Below are positions 33,400 to 41,179 of a stretch of DNA of 64,000 bases, piece by piece. The position numbers and the translations under genes were made by a program. Positions within the stretch are counted from its first letter, which is position 1. Each line of letters begins with the position of its first letter. The stretch is from a virus, in IMG/VR virus record IMGVR_UViG_3300034093_002316, positions 1 through 64,000 of that record; one strand, written 5' to 3'. Below the pieces are notes generated by a model. The model did no database searches, was not told where the DNA came from, and saw only the letters and a list, made by a program, of their open reading frames with translations.

Positions 33400-34422
33400 T
33401 TATGATAAAATAATAGGCGTTGCGTGACAGTCAATACCAACATTCATAATAGCTTGTTCTTTTGCCTTAGCCTCAACTTCAACATCTAACGCATCGACAC
33501 CGTAAGTATCAGGAAGTCGCAAAATAAAGTCAGCATGAGCCTGTTCTTTGATCTTGCTGAACTCCTTGTACATCTTAGCAAATGTCGGCCATTTCGGTAA
33601 ATCTTCTTGCGCAATACCATGTTTATCGCAAATGCCTTCGATAAGTCGTTGTGCTTCGCGTCGACGAGATTCGCTGTAATGAGTGCATTGCGTAACACCA
33701 TGACGCGTCCAAGTTTCGCGAGCCATGAAGAATGCTTCCTTCTCGGATAAGTCACCAGTATTGAATGTATGATGCCAATAGTCAAACGTAATCGGAATAG
33801 CAATATCGCCGTGAAGCATTTCATACAAGTCACGCACCGAATACATGGATGCTTTATCGTCATTTTCTAAAACGAGACGGCGTTTAAGATTGTCGGATAA
33901 TCTATCCCAAGTGCGTAACCATCGTGCGACAGTCGTTGCCTTATCGCCATAAGTAGCACCTATGTGAATGTTGATAAGATTGTCAAAGCTAGGAGCAAAA
34001 CCCATCATATCAAACATCTCGGAATGTCGTTCTAATCCAACGATGCTATTTTCTACAACTATAGAATCGGGACTACCTAAGATGTGAAACGGACCAGGAT
34101 GCGTAGTAAGACGATGGCCGTGTGCCTTGGCATAATCACCGGCGATGCGAAGATGACTTACAATTTCATCGATACCTGGTAAGTCTGCTAACTCGTAATG
34201 ATTCCATCGAGGAAATATTTCTGAACCAATACGAAACAAACGAATGTCATGTTGTTCATTCCATTGGAGAATAGGCAACAAGTCACGTGCATTGGCAAGT
34301 GCAATGTCAGAAGCTAATTGCAAACCGCCTTGACGGAATTTGCGGTCAATCATCGCACGTCCTGTGCGGATGCCTTGAGAACCTAGTTGTGAGTTAATAC
34401 AACAGTAACCGAATCTAATCAT
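33400..34422 (-). CDS. uvsE: UV damage endonuclease (UVDE family)
   Basis: 340 residues, close to the bacterial family length. UVDE is a TIM-barrel enzyme that nicks DNA 5' to UV photoproducts. Visible family blocks: MIRFGYCCINSQLG at the start, IRLFRIGSEIFPRWNHYEL (about 60-78), HRLTTHPGPFHILGSPD (about 102-118), LVLENDDKASMYSV (about 179-192), and PITFDYWHHTFNTGD (about 208-222), which supply the metal-binding His, Glu and Asp. Codons such as GCG, CGT and GAC are more frequent than in the flanking AT-rich genes, which suggests separate acquisition. It is an accessory repair gene that replaces T4 denV-type repair. Confidence 0.9.
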   Translation of the reverse strand: MIRFGYCCINSQLGSQGIRTGRAMIDRKFRQGGLQLASDIALANARDLLPILQWNEQHDIRLFRIGSEIFPRWNHYELADLPGIDEIVSHLRIAGDYAKAHGHRLTTHPGPFHILGSPDSIVVENSIVGLERHSEMFDMMGFAPSFDNLINIHIGATYGDKATTVARWLRTWDRLSDNLKRRLVLENDDKASMYSVRDLYEMLHGDIAIPITFDYWHHTFNTGDLSEKEAFFMARETWTRHGVTQCTHYSESRRREAQRLIEGICDKHGIAQEDLPKWPTFAKMYKEFSKIKEQAHADFILRLPDTYGVDALDVEVEAKAKEQAIMNVGIDCHATPIILS

Positions 34423-34528
34423 AGTATTTTTTTATTAATATAAGAAAAAATATCCGTAATACAAAATAAAATGTTTTTTTTTTCCGATTCAATATTTATT
34501 TAAAAAAAGAAACCTTAAAGGAATAAAA
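34423..34528. other. Divergent intergenic region
   Basis: Very AT-rich region between the minus-strand UV endonuclease gene and the plus-strand tagged-protein gene. A T-rich run at 34473-34483 and a late-type motif for the plus strand are all that can be seen. Confidence 0.5.
34492..34499 (+). promoter_or_regulatory. Late-type promoter motif ATATTTAT (plus strand)
   Basis: CAATATTTATTTAAAAAAAG, 29 nt before the ATG of the first plus-strand gene. It reads in the gene's direction, which shows that the motif is oriented. TTAAAGGAATAAAA precedes the start. Confidence 0.5.
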
Positions 34529-35149
34529 ATGATACGACTAAAAAACATCTTAGCAGAAAACATGTTGAGATTTGGACCAAAGAATTTGTCTGAATCGGAG
34601 AAAAGAAGATTAAGAAATTTAAATTTATTAACAGAAGCTACATTGAAAGATTTAGATTCTACAGGAATGGCTTCGGCTCAAAAGTTTTTTGCTGCTGAAT
34701 ATGAAAAAGGCACAAATGGGCCACAATATGCTACTGCGAATCTAATATATGTAGCACATAACACTGGTAAGCCTGAAATAGGAATGAAATATAATATCAA
34801 CATTTTTAAACTAATGTCGATTAATTTTGGAGTTGCTCAATTTATAATTCCAGCATTCTACGGAATGATAGATTATACTTTGAATTACGGACTTACCGAT
34901 GCGGGCGATTTGCAACTTGGTATCGATCCTACGTATGCTAGCGAAAAAACTGTGGCAGACGCAGCATCTAGTATTAATTTCTATTATGAAGATATACTTC
35001 CGGAAACGTTAACAACTCATTTCAACGGACAAAAAGCAAAATTAGCTACGTCAATTGCAACAACTAAAGCAGCACAAAATTTTGCAGCATTAGGACCATT
35101 ATTAAAAGGTTCTGCGAAAACTGCATATGATTTAATAGCTGCTAGTTAA
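34529..35149 (+). CDS. Tagged protein of the ENMLRFG family, copy A (3)
   Basis: 206 residues. The N-terminus MIRLKNILAENMLRFGPKNL carries the tag and an L-x-E site at residues 8-10, with a second such site further in (NLLTEATLKDL). The mature part after it is alpha/beta: AQKFFAAEYEKGTNGPQYAT, NIFKLMSINFGVAQF and a C-terminal helical end (LGPLLKGSAKTAYDLIAAS). Copy B, directly downstream, is a clear paralogue. The ENMLRFG-x-KNLSES stretch recurs in Bacteroidota phage proteins. Function unknown; probably delivered or packaged with the head, as inferred from the tag. Confidence 0.85.
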   Translation: MIRLKNILAENMLRFGPKNLSESEKRRLRNLNLLTEATLKDLDSTGMASAQKFFAAEYEKGTNGPQYATANLIYVAHNTGKPEIGMKYNINIFKLMSINFGVAQFIIPAFYGMIDYTLNYGLTDAGDLQLGIDPTYASEKTVADAASSINFYYEDILPETLTTHFNGQKAKLATSIATTKAAQNFAALGPLLKGSAKTAYDLIAAS

Positions 35150-35180
35150 ATAAAATAAATAAATCTAAAAAGGAACAACA

Positions 35181-35858
35181 ATGAACAAAACTTTATTATC
35201 AGAAAATATGCTTCGATTTGGAACTAAAAATTTATCTGATTCTCAACAAAAACAATTGATCGTTAAATCTATCATGGAAACGATCAATCAAAACGGCTTA
35301 AGTTATGAAATCCGTAAACAATTAAGAGAACAAAATTTATTGTCAGAAGCTACATTGAAAGATTTAGATTCTGCAAACATGGCGACAGTTCAAAAGTTTT
35401 TTGCTGCTGAATGGAAAAAATATACAAATGGTCCACAAATGTCTACCGCAAATTTAGTATATGTAGCACAGACAACTGACATGGAAAAAGCGATGAAATA
35501 TTTTATTAAAATTTTTAAAATGATAAATGTAAATTTTGGAGTTATTAATTTTCCAATTACAGCATTTTATGGATTCGTAGATTATTTTCCAAACACCGGA
35601 CTTTCAGATTCAGGAGATTTGCAACTAGGTATCGATCCATCAGGAGCTAGCGAAAAAACCGTAAAAGATGCGGCAAGTACTATTAATTTCTATTATGAAG
35701 AAATACTTCCCGAGACTATAACAACTCATTTCAACGGACAAAAAGCTAAATTAGCTACAGCAATTGCATCTGCAAAATCATCAGCAAATTTTGCAGCATT
35801 AGGTCCAATGTTAACGGGTGCCGCTAAAACCGTATACGATTTGATAGCTGCTAGTTAA
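35181..35858 (+). CDS. Tagged protein of the ENMLRFG family, copy B (4)
   Basis: 225 residues, a tandem paralogue of the preceding gene: the stretches SEATLKDLDSANMATVQKFF, FKMINVNFGVINFPI and LQLGIDPSGASEKTVKDAAS align along the full length, with a 30-residue insertion after KNLSDS. The tag here is shorter (MNKTLLSENMLRFG, L-x-E at residues 6-8), with a second L-x-E at QNLLSEATL. A start with AAAAAGGAACAACA suggests a good ribosome site. The pair is followed by a strong terminator, so the two form a bicistronic unit. Confidence 0.85.
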   Translation: MNKTLLSENMLRFGTKNLSDSQQKQLIVKSIMETINQNGLSYEIRKQLREQNLLSEATLKDLDSANMATVQKFFAAEWKKYTNGPQMSTANLVYVAQTTDMEKAMKYFIKIFKMINVNFGVINFPITAFYGFVDYFPNTGLSDSGDLQLGIDPSGASEKTVKDAASTINFYYEEILPETITTHFNGQKAKLATAIASAKSSANFAALGPMLTGAAKTVYDLIAAS

Positions 35859-35882
35859 TAAAATTAGAATTAAAATAAGAAA

Positions 35883-35911
35883 AGCTAACCCGAAAGAGTT
35901 AGCTTTTTTTT
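35883..35911 (+). terminator. Rho-independent terminator (probably bidirectional)
   Basis: Stem AGCTAAC (35883-35889) with GTTAGCT (35898-35904), loop CCGAAAGA, followed by a run of eight T; A-rich on the other side, so it can also end the convergent minus-strand gene. Confidence 0.85.
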
Positions 35912-35927
35912 ATGTTTGATATTTCGA

Positions 35928-36482
35928 TTACGGTATCGTACACATAGGACAATCTAAAGATGTATCATTTTCATCATATGATAAAGTAGTCCAAATGCCA
36001 TCTAGTTTTTCAATAAAAATCATATGATATATATAAGTACATCCTTGATATTTAGTCATATGAAATTCTACAATTTCAATTGATTTTATACCATCTCGAT
36101 TAATATCGAAATGAATCTTTTGCAAAAGATGATGCGAGTCATTTAACAACCAACCAATTGGAGCTTTGTCTTCTGTTAAAATTTTATCTTTAACATATTC
36201 AGTACCGGTTGATATAATTAAATTAGTATCTGGAATTGTTTGCAAGTTTCCATCATTCCATTTAATAAAACGATCGTACGATTCAATCATTCCATTTTTA
36301 GTGTCGATGTCAGAAATAACATTAATTCGATTTGTAGACATAATATATCTAGTTTGCAAACCGGTATAATCAATTCCATATTTATCCAACAATTTATTTT
36401 GAGATTGAGTTAGTGATGTATAACACTGCGCATTGCCAATTGAAGAAAATGCAATCGTAACAATAAAAATTAACTTTTTCAT
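35928..36482 (-). CDS. Secreted protein of unknown function
   Basis: 184 residues with a signal peptide (MKKLIFIVTIAFSSIGNAQ, cleavage after about residue 18). The exported part is a mixed alpha/beta domain (IGWLLNDSHHLLQKIHFDIN; RDGIKSIEIVEFHMTKYQGC). A Cys pair at the end (LDCPMCTIP) may bind metal or form a disulfide. It has a promoter with TAGGAA at -35 and TATATTTA at -10, a 39-nt leader, and lies alone on the minus strand between tagged genes. It may act in the periplasm, for example against competing phages. Confidence 0.8.
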   Translation of the reverse strand: MKKLIFIVTIAFSSIGNAQCYTSLTQSQNKLLDKYGIDYTGLQTRYIMSTNRINVISDIDTKNGMIESYDRFIKWNDGNLQTIPDTNLIISTGTEYVKDKILTEDKAPIGWLLNDSHHLLQKIHFDINRDGIKSIEIVEFHMTKYQGCTYIYHMIFIEKLDGIWTTLSYDENDTSLDCPMCTIP

Positions 36483-36521
36483 AGCCGTAAAATTTAAATG
36501 AATAACTCTCTTATTATACTA

Positions 36522-36552
36522 TAAATATAATGATTATTTCGATTGTTTCCTA
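36522..36552 (-). promoter_or_regulatory. Early-type promoter, TAGGAA class
   Basis: -35 TAGGAA (36547-36552), 17-nt spacer, -10 TATATTTA (36522-36529); 39 nt to the ATG of the secreted protein. Confidence 0.6.
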
Positions 36553-36575
36553 ATTTATATAAAAAAACGTAACAG

Positions 36576-36583
36576 ATATTTAT
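36576..36583 (+). promoter_or_regulatory. Late-type promoter motif ATATTTAT (plus strand)
   Basis: AGATATTTATTATAAATAAT, 21 nt before the ATG of the 667-residue tagged gene and divergent from the secreted-protein promoter. Confidence 0.5.
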
Positions 36584-36604
36584 TATAAATAATACTACAT
36601 CATT

Positions 36605-38608
36605 ATGGCAAAAAATATCAAGCTAAAAGATTTATTAAATGAGCAAGATCCTAGAATTGCTGGATATAAGACTCCTTCGGATAGATATCTTAGTAAAACT
36701 GGACCTGATGCACAAGGAAATTATCAAATCGATCCTAGATTAGCTAAAGTAACTGCGGCCGCAACGGCTCGTGATTCTACAAACGTAGTACCAGCAAAAT
36801 TACCAAAAGCTGCCATAGAACGTACTTGGATAGATGATATTGAAGATGTTGCACAAACTATACATGATGAACACGGATATCTTTACGATGATGAAGCTAC
36901 AGCATTAAAAGCTATTAAAACTGTAAAAGATTTGGAACAATGGGAATACTTAGAACAGTATTTTGAAGATACTTATTTAAAACCATTGAATGAATATTTA
37001 AACTATTTTTTAAATAATGAACCAGTACGTAAAGATTTTGAAAACTGGCTGAAATCTAGAACATGGATGCCAGAAGATGTTAAGAAAAAATACATCGAAG
37101 CTATTAGTTTTGCAGAATTCGAACCTAGAGTCTTTGGCCCAGGAGGTATTGGTCAAGCAATGTGGCAAAACTTTGGCAAACCTACGGTAACATTGGATGA
37201 TATTCATGAAATAATAAATGAAATAGCATTCTGGGGCATGTTTATACCTGTAGTAGGATGGTTTGTGTCTGCAGGATTTTCCGTATTAAGTGGAGTAATG
37301 TATGCTGCAAAAGGCGATTTATACAATGCCGGAATGCAAGGAGTATTTGCAATGCTTCCAGGCGTTCCTGGATTGATATCAAAATTAGCTAAGTCCGGCG
37401 TAAAAATAACTCAAACTGGAGTTAAACAATTATCTAGTAAATTAAGTACCATGTCTAAAGGCATGGATATCGCATTAACTGGAACTGAAATTGCAGCAAT
37501 AAAAGCTTTAAATTCACCAGCTGTACAACAAGAAATAGTCGGAGCGTTTGCAAAAGATCTTTCAAAGCAATTGGCAAATCCATCCGGAGCTTCTAAATTT
37601 ATAAATGCATTTAAAACTTCAACAAAAGCCGCAAAAACTAAATTAATTGGAGGACTTACTAAGGCTTCTTCAAATCCATATGTACAAAAAGTACTTAATT
37701 TTGTATATGAAAATGCAGCCATGATGGGTGCATATACAGCAGCCGATAAAGCTCTTCGAATAGCAAATCGAGTAACTGATACGGAAATGAAAACATTGTT
37801 TCAAAATGCGTCTAACGAATTAGCTGATTATTTTAGATACAACGTAAAAATTACCGGCCGCGGCATAAAACTTGAAAATGCCAATACAAATTTAAAATTA
37901 ACTAGCATACTAGCAGTCAACAATGTAACAACGTTACATGAACAAAAAGAATGGAGTTACGATGATGCAGTAAACAAAGCTAAAAAAGATCGTGCTGCGG
38001 CAAAGGCAGAAGAAAGTATTGTTGGTATAGATGATATAATATATTGGGGCACATTTGCGGCATATGGCATAGGAGCGTATGTTACATATAAAGCTGGAAA
38101 AGGACTTTTAAAATCATTGTTAGGGGCTAGTGCTAAACAAGGATGGGGGTTATTATGGGAAAATGGATTCAACTTCAAAAAATGGAGAGATGCCCTAACT
38201 AGTAAAAAAGGTATAGCTGCTTTAGAAAAATATGGCATCACGTTAACTAAAACGGAATTTGAAAACATGACACGCGCGTGTGTGGTAAGATCACAAGCAG
38301 AAATTGATTTAGTATTAAGCCGCGTAAGATCAGGAGAATTAAATCCAAAAGAAGCAATTAAACTGTTACGTAATTTAACTCCAGAAACTTTAGAAAAAGA
38401 ATATTTAGCTTTATACGATATATACAAAACATCGACACCAAAAGCGACTGCAGCAACACCTACCGCAACTGGCGCGCCAGCCGGTGCCACCGCTGCAGCT
38501 GCAACTCCAAAAGGTATGCCAACGGGAACAAAATTATCGATTAGTCAAGCAGCAGCATTTAGACAAAATCCTAATTTAACTTGGAGACAATTAAGAGATA
38601 ATTATTAA
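36605..38608 (+). CDS. Large tagged protein with membrane-active, pre-toxin-like segment (5)
   Basis: 667 residues. Tag MAKNIKLKDLLNEQDP (L-x-E at 11-13). Residues about 203-258 form a Gly/Pro-rich hydrophobic block (IPVVGWFVSAGFSVLSG; KGDLYNAGMQGVFAMLPGVP; GLISKLAK) that closely resembles the pre-toxin (PT-TG) region found ahead of polymorphic toxin domains. A second hydrophobic block lies at about 475-506 (IIYWGTFAAYGIGAYVTYKA). Near residue 618-645 is a Thr/Ala/Pro linker before a short helical end. No known enzymatic motif is seen. If packaged through the tag, it could be ejected and act on the host membrane. It ends 3 nt before the stop of the convergent gene, with a tail-to-tail overlap of 4 nt. 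Confidence 0.8.
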   Translation: MAKNIKLKDLLNEQDPRIAGYKTPSDRYLSKTGPDAQGNYQIDPRLAKVTAAATARDSTNVVPAKLPKAAIERTWIDDIEDVAQTIHDEHGYLYDDEATALKAIKTVKDLEQWEYLEQYFEDTYLKPLNEYLNYFLNNEPVRKDFENWLKSRTWMPEDVKKKYIEAISFAEFEPRVFGPGGIGQAMWQNFGKPTVTLDDIHEIINEIAFWGMFIPVVGWFVSAGFSVLSGVMYAAKGDLYNAGMQGVFAMLPGVPGLISKLAKSGVKITQTGVKQLSSKLSTMSKGMDIALTGTEIAAIKALNSPAVQQEIVGAFAKDLSKQLANPSGASKFINAFKTSTKAAKTKLIGGLTKASSNPYVQKVLNFVYENAAMMGAYTAADKALRIANRVTDTEMKTLFQNASNELADYFRYNVKITGRGIKLENANTNLKLTSILAVNNVTTLHEQKEWSYDDAVNKAKKDRAAAKAEESIVGIDDIIYWGTFAAYGIGAYVTYKAGKGLLKSLLGASAKQGWGLLWENGFNFKKWRDALTSKKGIAALEKYGITLTKTEFENMTRACVVRSQAEIDLVLSRVRSGELNPKEAIKLLRNLTPETLEKEYLALYDIYKTSTPKATAATPTATGAPAGATAAAATPKGMPTGTKLSISQAAAFRQNPNLTWRQLRDNY

Positions 38609-39174
38609 TCTCGTTTAACGAAACCATTCAAAAAGTCTCGTTGTCGTTGTATAGCATCTTCTAACGTAGGTTTTGCAGCGTGTTTTCGTTTTTTTGAATT
38701 GTCTGGGTTAGTTCTGACAGAGCTAGGTGGTACATCATCCGTAATGCCGTTTCGTGATTTTCTAGTTTTAGTATCCGGGCAGTTATTATTTGCATTGCTT
38801 GTTCTGCTGTCTGTATTGTTAATTGCGCTTGTAATTGTTGGCCTTCTGTAGTTTTTAGAAATGCGTTCATTTTCTTTGATTTCTGCAATTCGTCGTTGGA
38901 TTTCATCGTTTCCAAGTTCTCGGGTGTCTTCGTAATAGATATATCCGACATGATAATCGGTTTTGACGTTTTGAATTTGTATACCACACGGATAACGAAC
39001 CCCTTCACATGATTCCACAGTATATTGAACGCCCCACGAGTTTTGTTTTGTTTTCGTAACATAACCATATTGTTTTTGTCCCATCCAAAAAAAGAAAACC
39101 GCATCTCCTGGTTGAAATTGCGGTTTATTGAATTTTGCTTGTATTTTATCGGAAACTTTTTGTTTTTTTGCCAT
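38605..39174 (-). CDS. TUDOR-like (HVA1/DUF2945-type) domain protein
   Basis: 189 residues. The first 75 fit a small beta-barrel: PQFQPGDAVFFFWMGQKQYG, YVTKTKQNSWGVQYTVE and YHVGYIYYEDTREL resemble hypervirulence-associated TUDOR domains, which bind other proteins or nucleic acid. The rest is low complexity (NNTDSRTSNANNNCPD) with a helical, basic end. That part overlaps an alternative frame which itself looks coding, so the tail may be a product of overlapping reading frames. Function unknown. Confidence 0.65.
   Translation of the reverse strand: MAKKQKVSDKIQAKFNKPQFQPGDAVFFFWMGQKQYGYVTKTKQNSWGVQYTVESCEGVRYPCGIQIQNVKTDYHVGYIYYEDTRELGNDEIQRRIAEIKENERISKNYRRPTITSAINNTDSRTSNANNNCPDTKTRKSRNGITDDVPPSSVRTNPDNSKKRKHAAKPTLEDAIQRQRDFLNGFVKRD
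38661..38951 (-). CDS. Possible overprinted coiled-coil gene
   Basis: 96 residues from the ATG at 38951, lying inside the TUDOR-like gene in another frame. It starts MSDISITKTPENLETMKSND and continues with heptad-rich helices (TAEQAMQIITARILKLENHE; MMYHLALSELTQTIQKNENT). The sequence is ordinary helical protein, whereas the enclosing frame is low-complexity here. Either this is a true overlapping gene, or the TUDOR gene ends earlier and this is its successor. Upstream frame extension to 39104 shows no domain-like content. Confidence 0.45.
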   Translation of the reverse strand: MSDISITKTPENLETMKSNDELQKSKKMNAFLKTTEGQQLQAQLTIQTAEQAMQIITARILKLENHETALRMMYHLALSELTQTIQKNENTLQNLR

Positions 39175-39180
39175 TAATGC

Positions 39181-39618
39181 TTAATTAGTGCATATTCCTA
39201 CGTAAAAATCTATGATGCGAAATATCCGTAGATATCTAGTAATTTTGTCTTTCCGGAATGATTTTTCCATCATGATGTCTCTTCGAAGAATGTATCCAGA
39301 TTCAACAAATTTATAAATTACATGACGCATTGCTTTGAGACTATTAGATTCAATCATAATATTTTCATCGTCAATCATTATATCGACGCGGTCTACATCT
39401 TGCATCGAATCGTCATATGAAATAATAGGATGAGATTCTTCTTCAATTATGTATTGTTTAACCGAATCAAAAAATGTGCTTAAATCTAATCCGCTTTGTT
39501 TAGTTTGTTCCGAATCATAAATATCAAATAAATATTTAACTTGATCGGCACGATTTAAAGTCAAATAATATTGATATTCTGAATAATTTACATGTATATA
39601 AGAGAATAATGTTTTCAT
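39181..39618 (-). CDS. Hypothetical protein
   Basis: 145 residues from the ATG at 39618, which overlaps the preceding stop by ATGA; an extension to 39711 is only the shadow of that gene. The protein is helical at the start (MKTLFSYIHVNYSEYQYYLT) with a charged beta segment in the middle (DRVDIMIDDENIMIESNSLK) and a basic helix at the end (FRKDKITRYLRIFRIID). No known family. The coupling to its neighbour suggests joint function. Confidence 0.7.
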   Translation of the reverse strand: MKTLFSYIHVNYSEYQYYLTLNRADQVKYLFDIYDSEQTKQSGLDLSTFFDSVKQYIIEEESHPIISYDDSMQDVDRVDIMIDDENIMIESNSLKAMRHVIYKFVESGYILRRDIMMEKSFRKDKITRYLRIFRIIDFYVGICTN

Positions 39619-39779
39619 AGCGTTACTCTTTGTATTGTAAATAAATCTAGAATTTGCGTTTCGTTTAATCGTTTTATAATAGCTATTTTCGCAACGGCAT
39701 CGTCTAAACACGTTGCACGAACAGATCCTAATACTTCTTGTTTAGAATCTGTTTTATATGCGTATGTATAGATGCCCAT
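39615..39779 (-). CDS. Small hypothetical protein
   Basis: 54 residues: MGIYTYAYKTDSKQEVLGSV, then RATCLDDAVAKIAIIKRLNE and a short tail TQILDLFTIQRVTL. A beta-beta-alpha-beta pattern similar to small phage proteins of the DUF4494 type (VRATCLDDAVAKI resembles a SFTEAEA helix). A late-type motif lies 8 nt upstream. Coupled by ATGA to the next gene. Confidence 0.65.
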   Translation of the reverse strand: MGIYTYAYKTDSKQEVLGSVRATCLDDAVAKIAIIKRLNETQILDLFTIQRVTL

Positions 39780-39785
39780 CTTTTA

Positions 39786-40172
39786 TTATAAATATAAACC
39801 TAACTCATATGCCCGCATCGAAGATGATGTAGCTTCTGACAAAGTTTCGCTTAATTTTCTTAGTTCGTGACGTTTCAAAGAAAATGTTTGAGATTTTATA
39901 CGTACATCATATGAATCATTTTTTGATCCGTGGATATACGCTTCATCCATAATTGTTTTAACGGATTTAGAATAATTAACTAAATCTTTGTACAACATGT
40001 TAATTTTTTGATTGTATATGAATAATTCTCCAATTGAAGTATTCATTGGGTCAGTTTTAAAATTTTCTTCTGAAATTTTTTCAGCAAATACAAAATCCAA
40101 TGTAGACCAAATAGTGCCATATTTTTCTTGATATTTTTCACTGATTGCCCACGGATGATTGATACTTTTCAT
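39786..40172 (-). CDS. Hypothetical helical protein
   Basis: 128 residues, nearly all helix: KYQEKYGTIWSTLDFVFAEK, INMLYKDLVNYSKSVKTIMD, then a short beta pair (YDVRIKSQTFSLKRHELRKL) and a final Ser-rich helix. Not recognised. It follows the methyltransferase gene by 4 nt in the same direction, so the two probably share a transcript. Confidence 0.7.
   Translation of the reverse strand: MKSINHPWAISEKYQEKYGTIWSTLDFVFAEKISEENFKTDPMNTSIGELFIYNQKINMLYKDLVNYSKSVKTIMDEAYIHGSKNDSYDVRIKSQTFSLKRHELRKLSETLSEATSSSMRAYELGLYL
39788..39795 (-). promoter_or_regulatory. Late-type promoter motif ATATTTAT
   Basis: TTATATTTATAATAAAAG on the coding strand, 8 nt before the ATG of the 54-residue gene and overlapping the end of the previous gene. 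Confidence 0.4.
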
Positions 40173-40176
40173 GTTA

Positions 40177-40839
40177 TTAATGTTTATAAATTGTTACTGT
40201 GTATATGTCTTTTGAATAATTGTGTCGTATATTAACAAATTGATACTTTTCTAATAGCATATCCATTATCAATCCAGGATGCACGTAGAAGAAGCCTTCA
40301 TGTATGTTATTGTTGATTGGCGATAACAAATTGAAAGTAACGGCGTGATTTGCAGCTTGATACATTTTTTCTATATCCGTAAATAGTTTTTGTAAATCCG
40401 CATCTTCATCTTCGCATTTTCTTTGTGTGAAATATCCGGATGCTACAACCCAATCATGCACAGGTAATTCAAAGTTTTCAAATGACCCAATTTGTATGTC
40501 TAAATCGTATTTTTGTTTAGCTAAATCTGCCATTATGGGATTATGATCCAATCCAGTATATGCAAATACATGATCATGAATTTCAGCCAAATATCCGTAA
40601 AGATCGCCTCTTCCACATCCTATATCCAAAACGGTAAATGTAGTAGCATCTAGCCCCATTATTAAGTTTTGAAACAAGAAATTTTGTTCAGCGGTGCTAT
40701 TGTATCCAACAACAGTTGGGCTATATAACATGTAATCTGGATCTGTTCCTGCTTTTAACGAATCTCGCCTAGAATATTCAGGATCATCGCCATATACGAT
40801 TTTTTGTATTTTAGTTTGTAGTGCTTTTAAGGCATTCAT
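40177..40839 (-). CDS. SAM-dependent methyltransferase (class I)
   Basis: 220 residues. The SAM-binding motif I is VLDIGCGRGDLYGYL (about 70-84), with the acidic motif II at YTGLDHNPIMADLAKQKY (about 94-111), and motif IV VHDWVVASGYFTQ (about 127-139). This is the Rossmann-fold class I pattern. There is no NPPY-type motif, so N6-adenine or N4-cytosine DNA methylation is not favoured; a small-molecule, protein or cap-like substrate is more likely. Comparable methyltransferases occur in many T4-like phages near lysis and accessory genes. Confidence 0.85.
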   Translation of the reverse strand: MNALKALQTKIQKIVYGDDPEYSRRDSLKAGTDPDYMLYSPTVVGYNSTAEQNFLFQNLIMGLDATTFTVLDIGCGRGDLYGYLAEIHDHVFAYTGLDHNPIMADLAKQKYDLDIQIGSFENFELPVHDWVVASGYFTQRKCEDEDADLQKLFTDIEKMYQAANHAVTFNLLSPINNNIHEGFFYVHPGLIMDMLLEKYQFVNIRHNYSKDIYTVTIYKH

Positions 40840-40903
40840 AGAACTTTGATATAAAAGATATAATTTAGATTAAATAAGTTCATTACATGTTTGTTTTTGG
40901 GGC

Positions 40904-41179
40904 TCATGCTCTAACAATTGGCAATTGATTATTTTCAAACAATGTAGAATAATTCATAGTAGGCGTTATGATGCCAGAATCACAAAGTTTTTCGGTTAAA
41001 TCTTTGTTAATGAACGTTTTCTTGGTTTTTGAAGTATTTATCATGGTCATTGCAGATCTATTCTCAAACAAGATATCATACATTGTAGATTTATTGACGA
41101 TAAACTTGTCTAAAATGATAGCTACATGATTAACGCCTTCATGTGATACGATAACGGGAGTTCCAACTTTGTAAGACAT
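40904..41179 (-). CDS. Small beta-rich protein
   Basis: 91 residues. The first half has an SH3-like pattern (MSYKVGTPVIVSHEGVNHVA; IILDKFIVNKSTMYDILFEN), typical of small KOW/SH3 barrels that bind nucleic acid or protein. The second half is helical with a hydrophobic tail. The single-base overlap (TAATG) with the upstream DUF4494-like gene indicates translational coupling. No specific function. Confidence 0.65.
   Translation of the reverse strand: MSYKVGTPVIVSHEGVNHVAIILDKFIVNKSTMYDILFENRSAMTMINTSKTKKTFINKDLTEKLCDSGIITPTMNYSTLFENNQLPIVRA

Noticed and set aside
33486-33863. Second frame within the UV endonuclease gene
   Set aside because: The UVDE motifs lie in the longer frame; this one is Cys/Ser-rich without any motif.
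37957-38490. Minus-strand open frame opposite the large tagged gene
   Set aside because: It is antisense to a well-supported gene and contains low-complexity Ala/Val/Ser stretches from the Thr/Ala linker.
33400-38608. Prophage or integration module
   Set aside because: No integrase, repressor or att-like repeats were seen; the gene set is that of a lytic T4-like phage.
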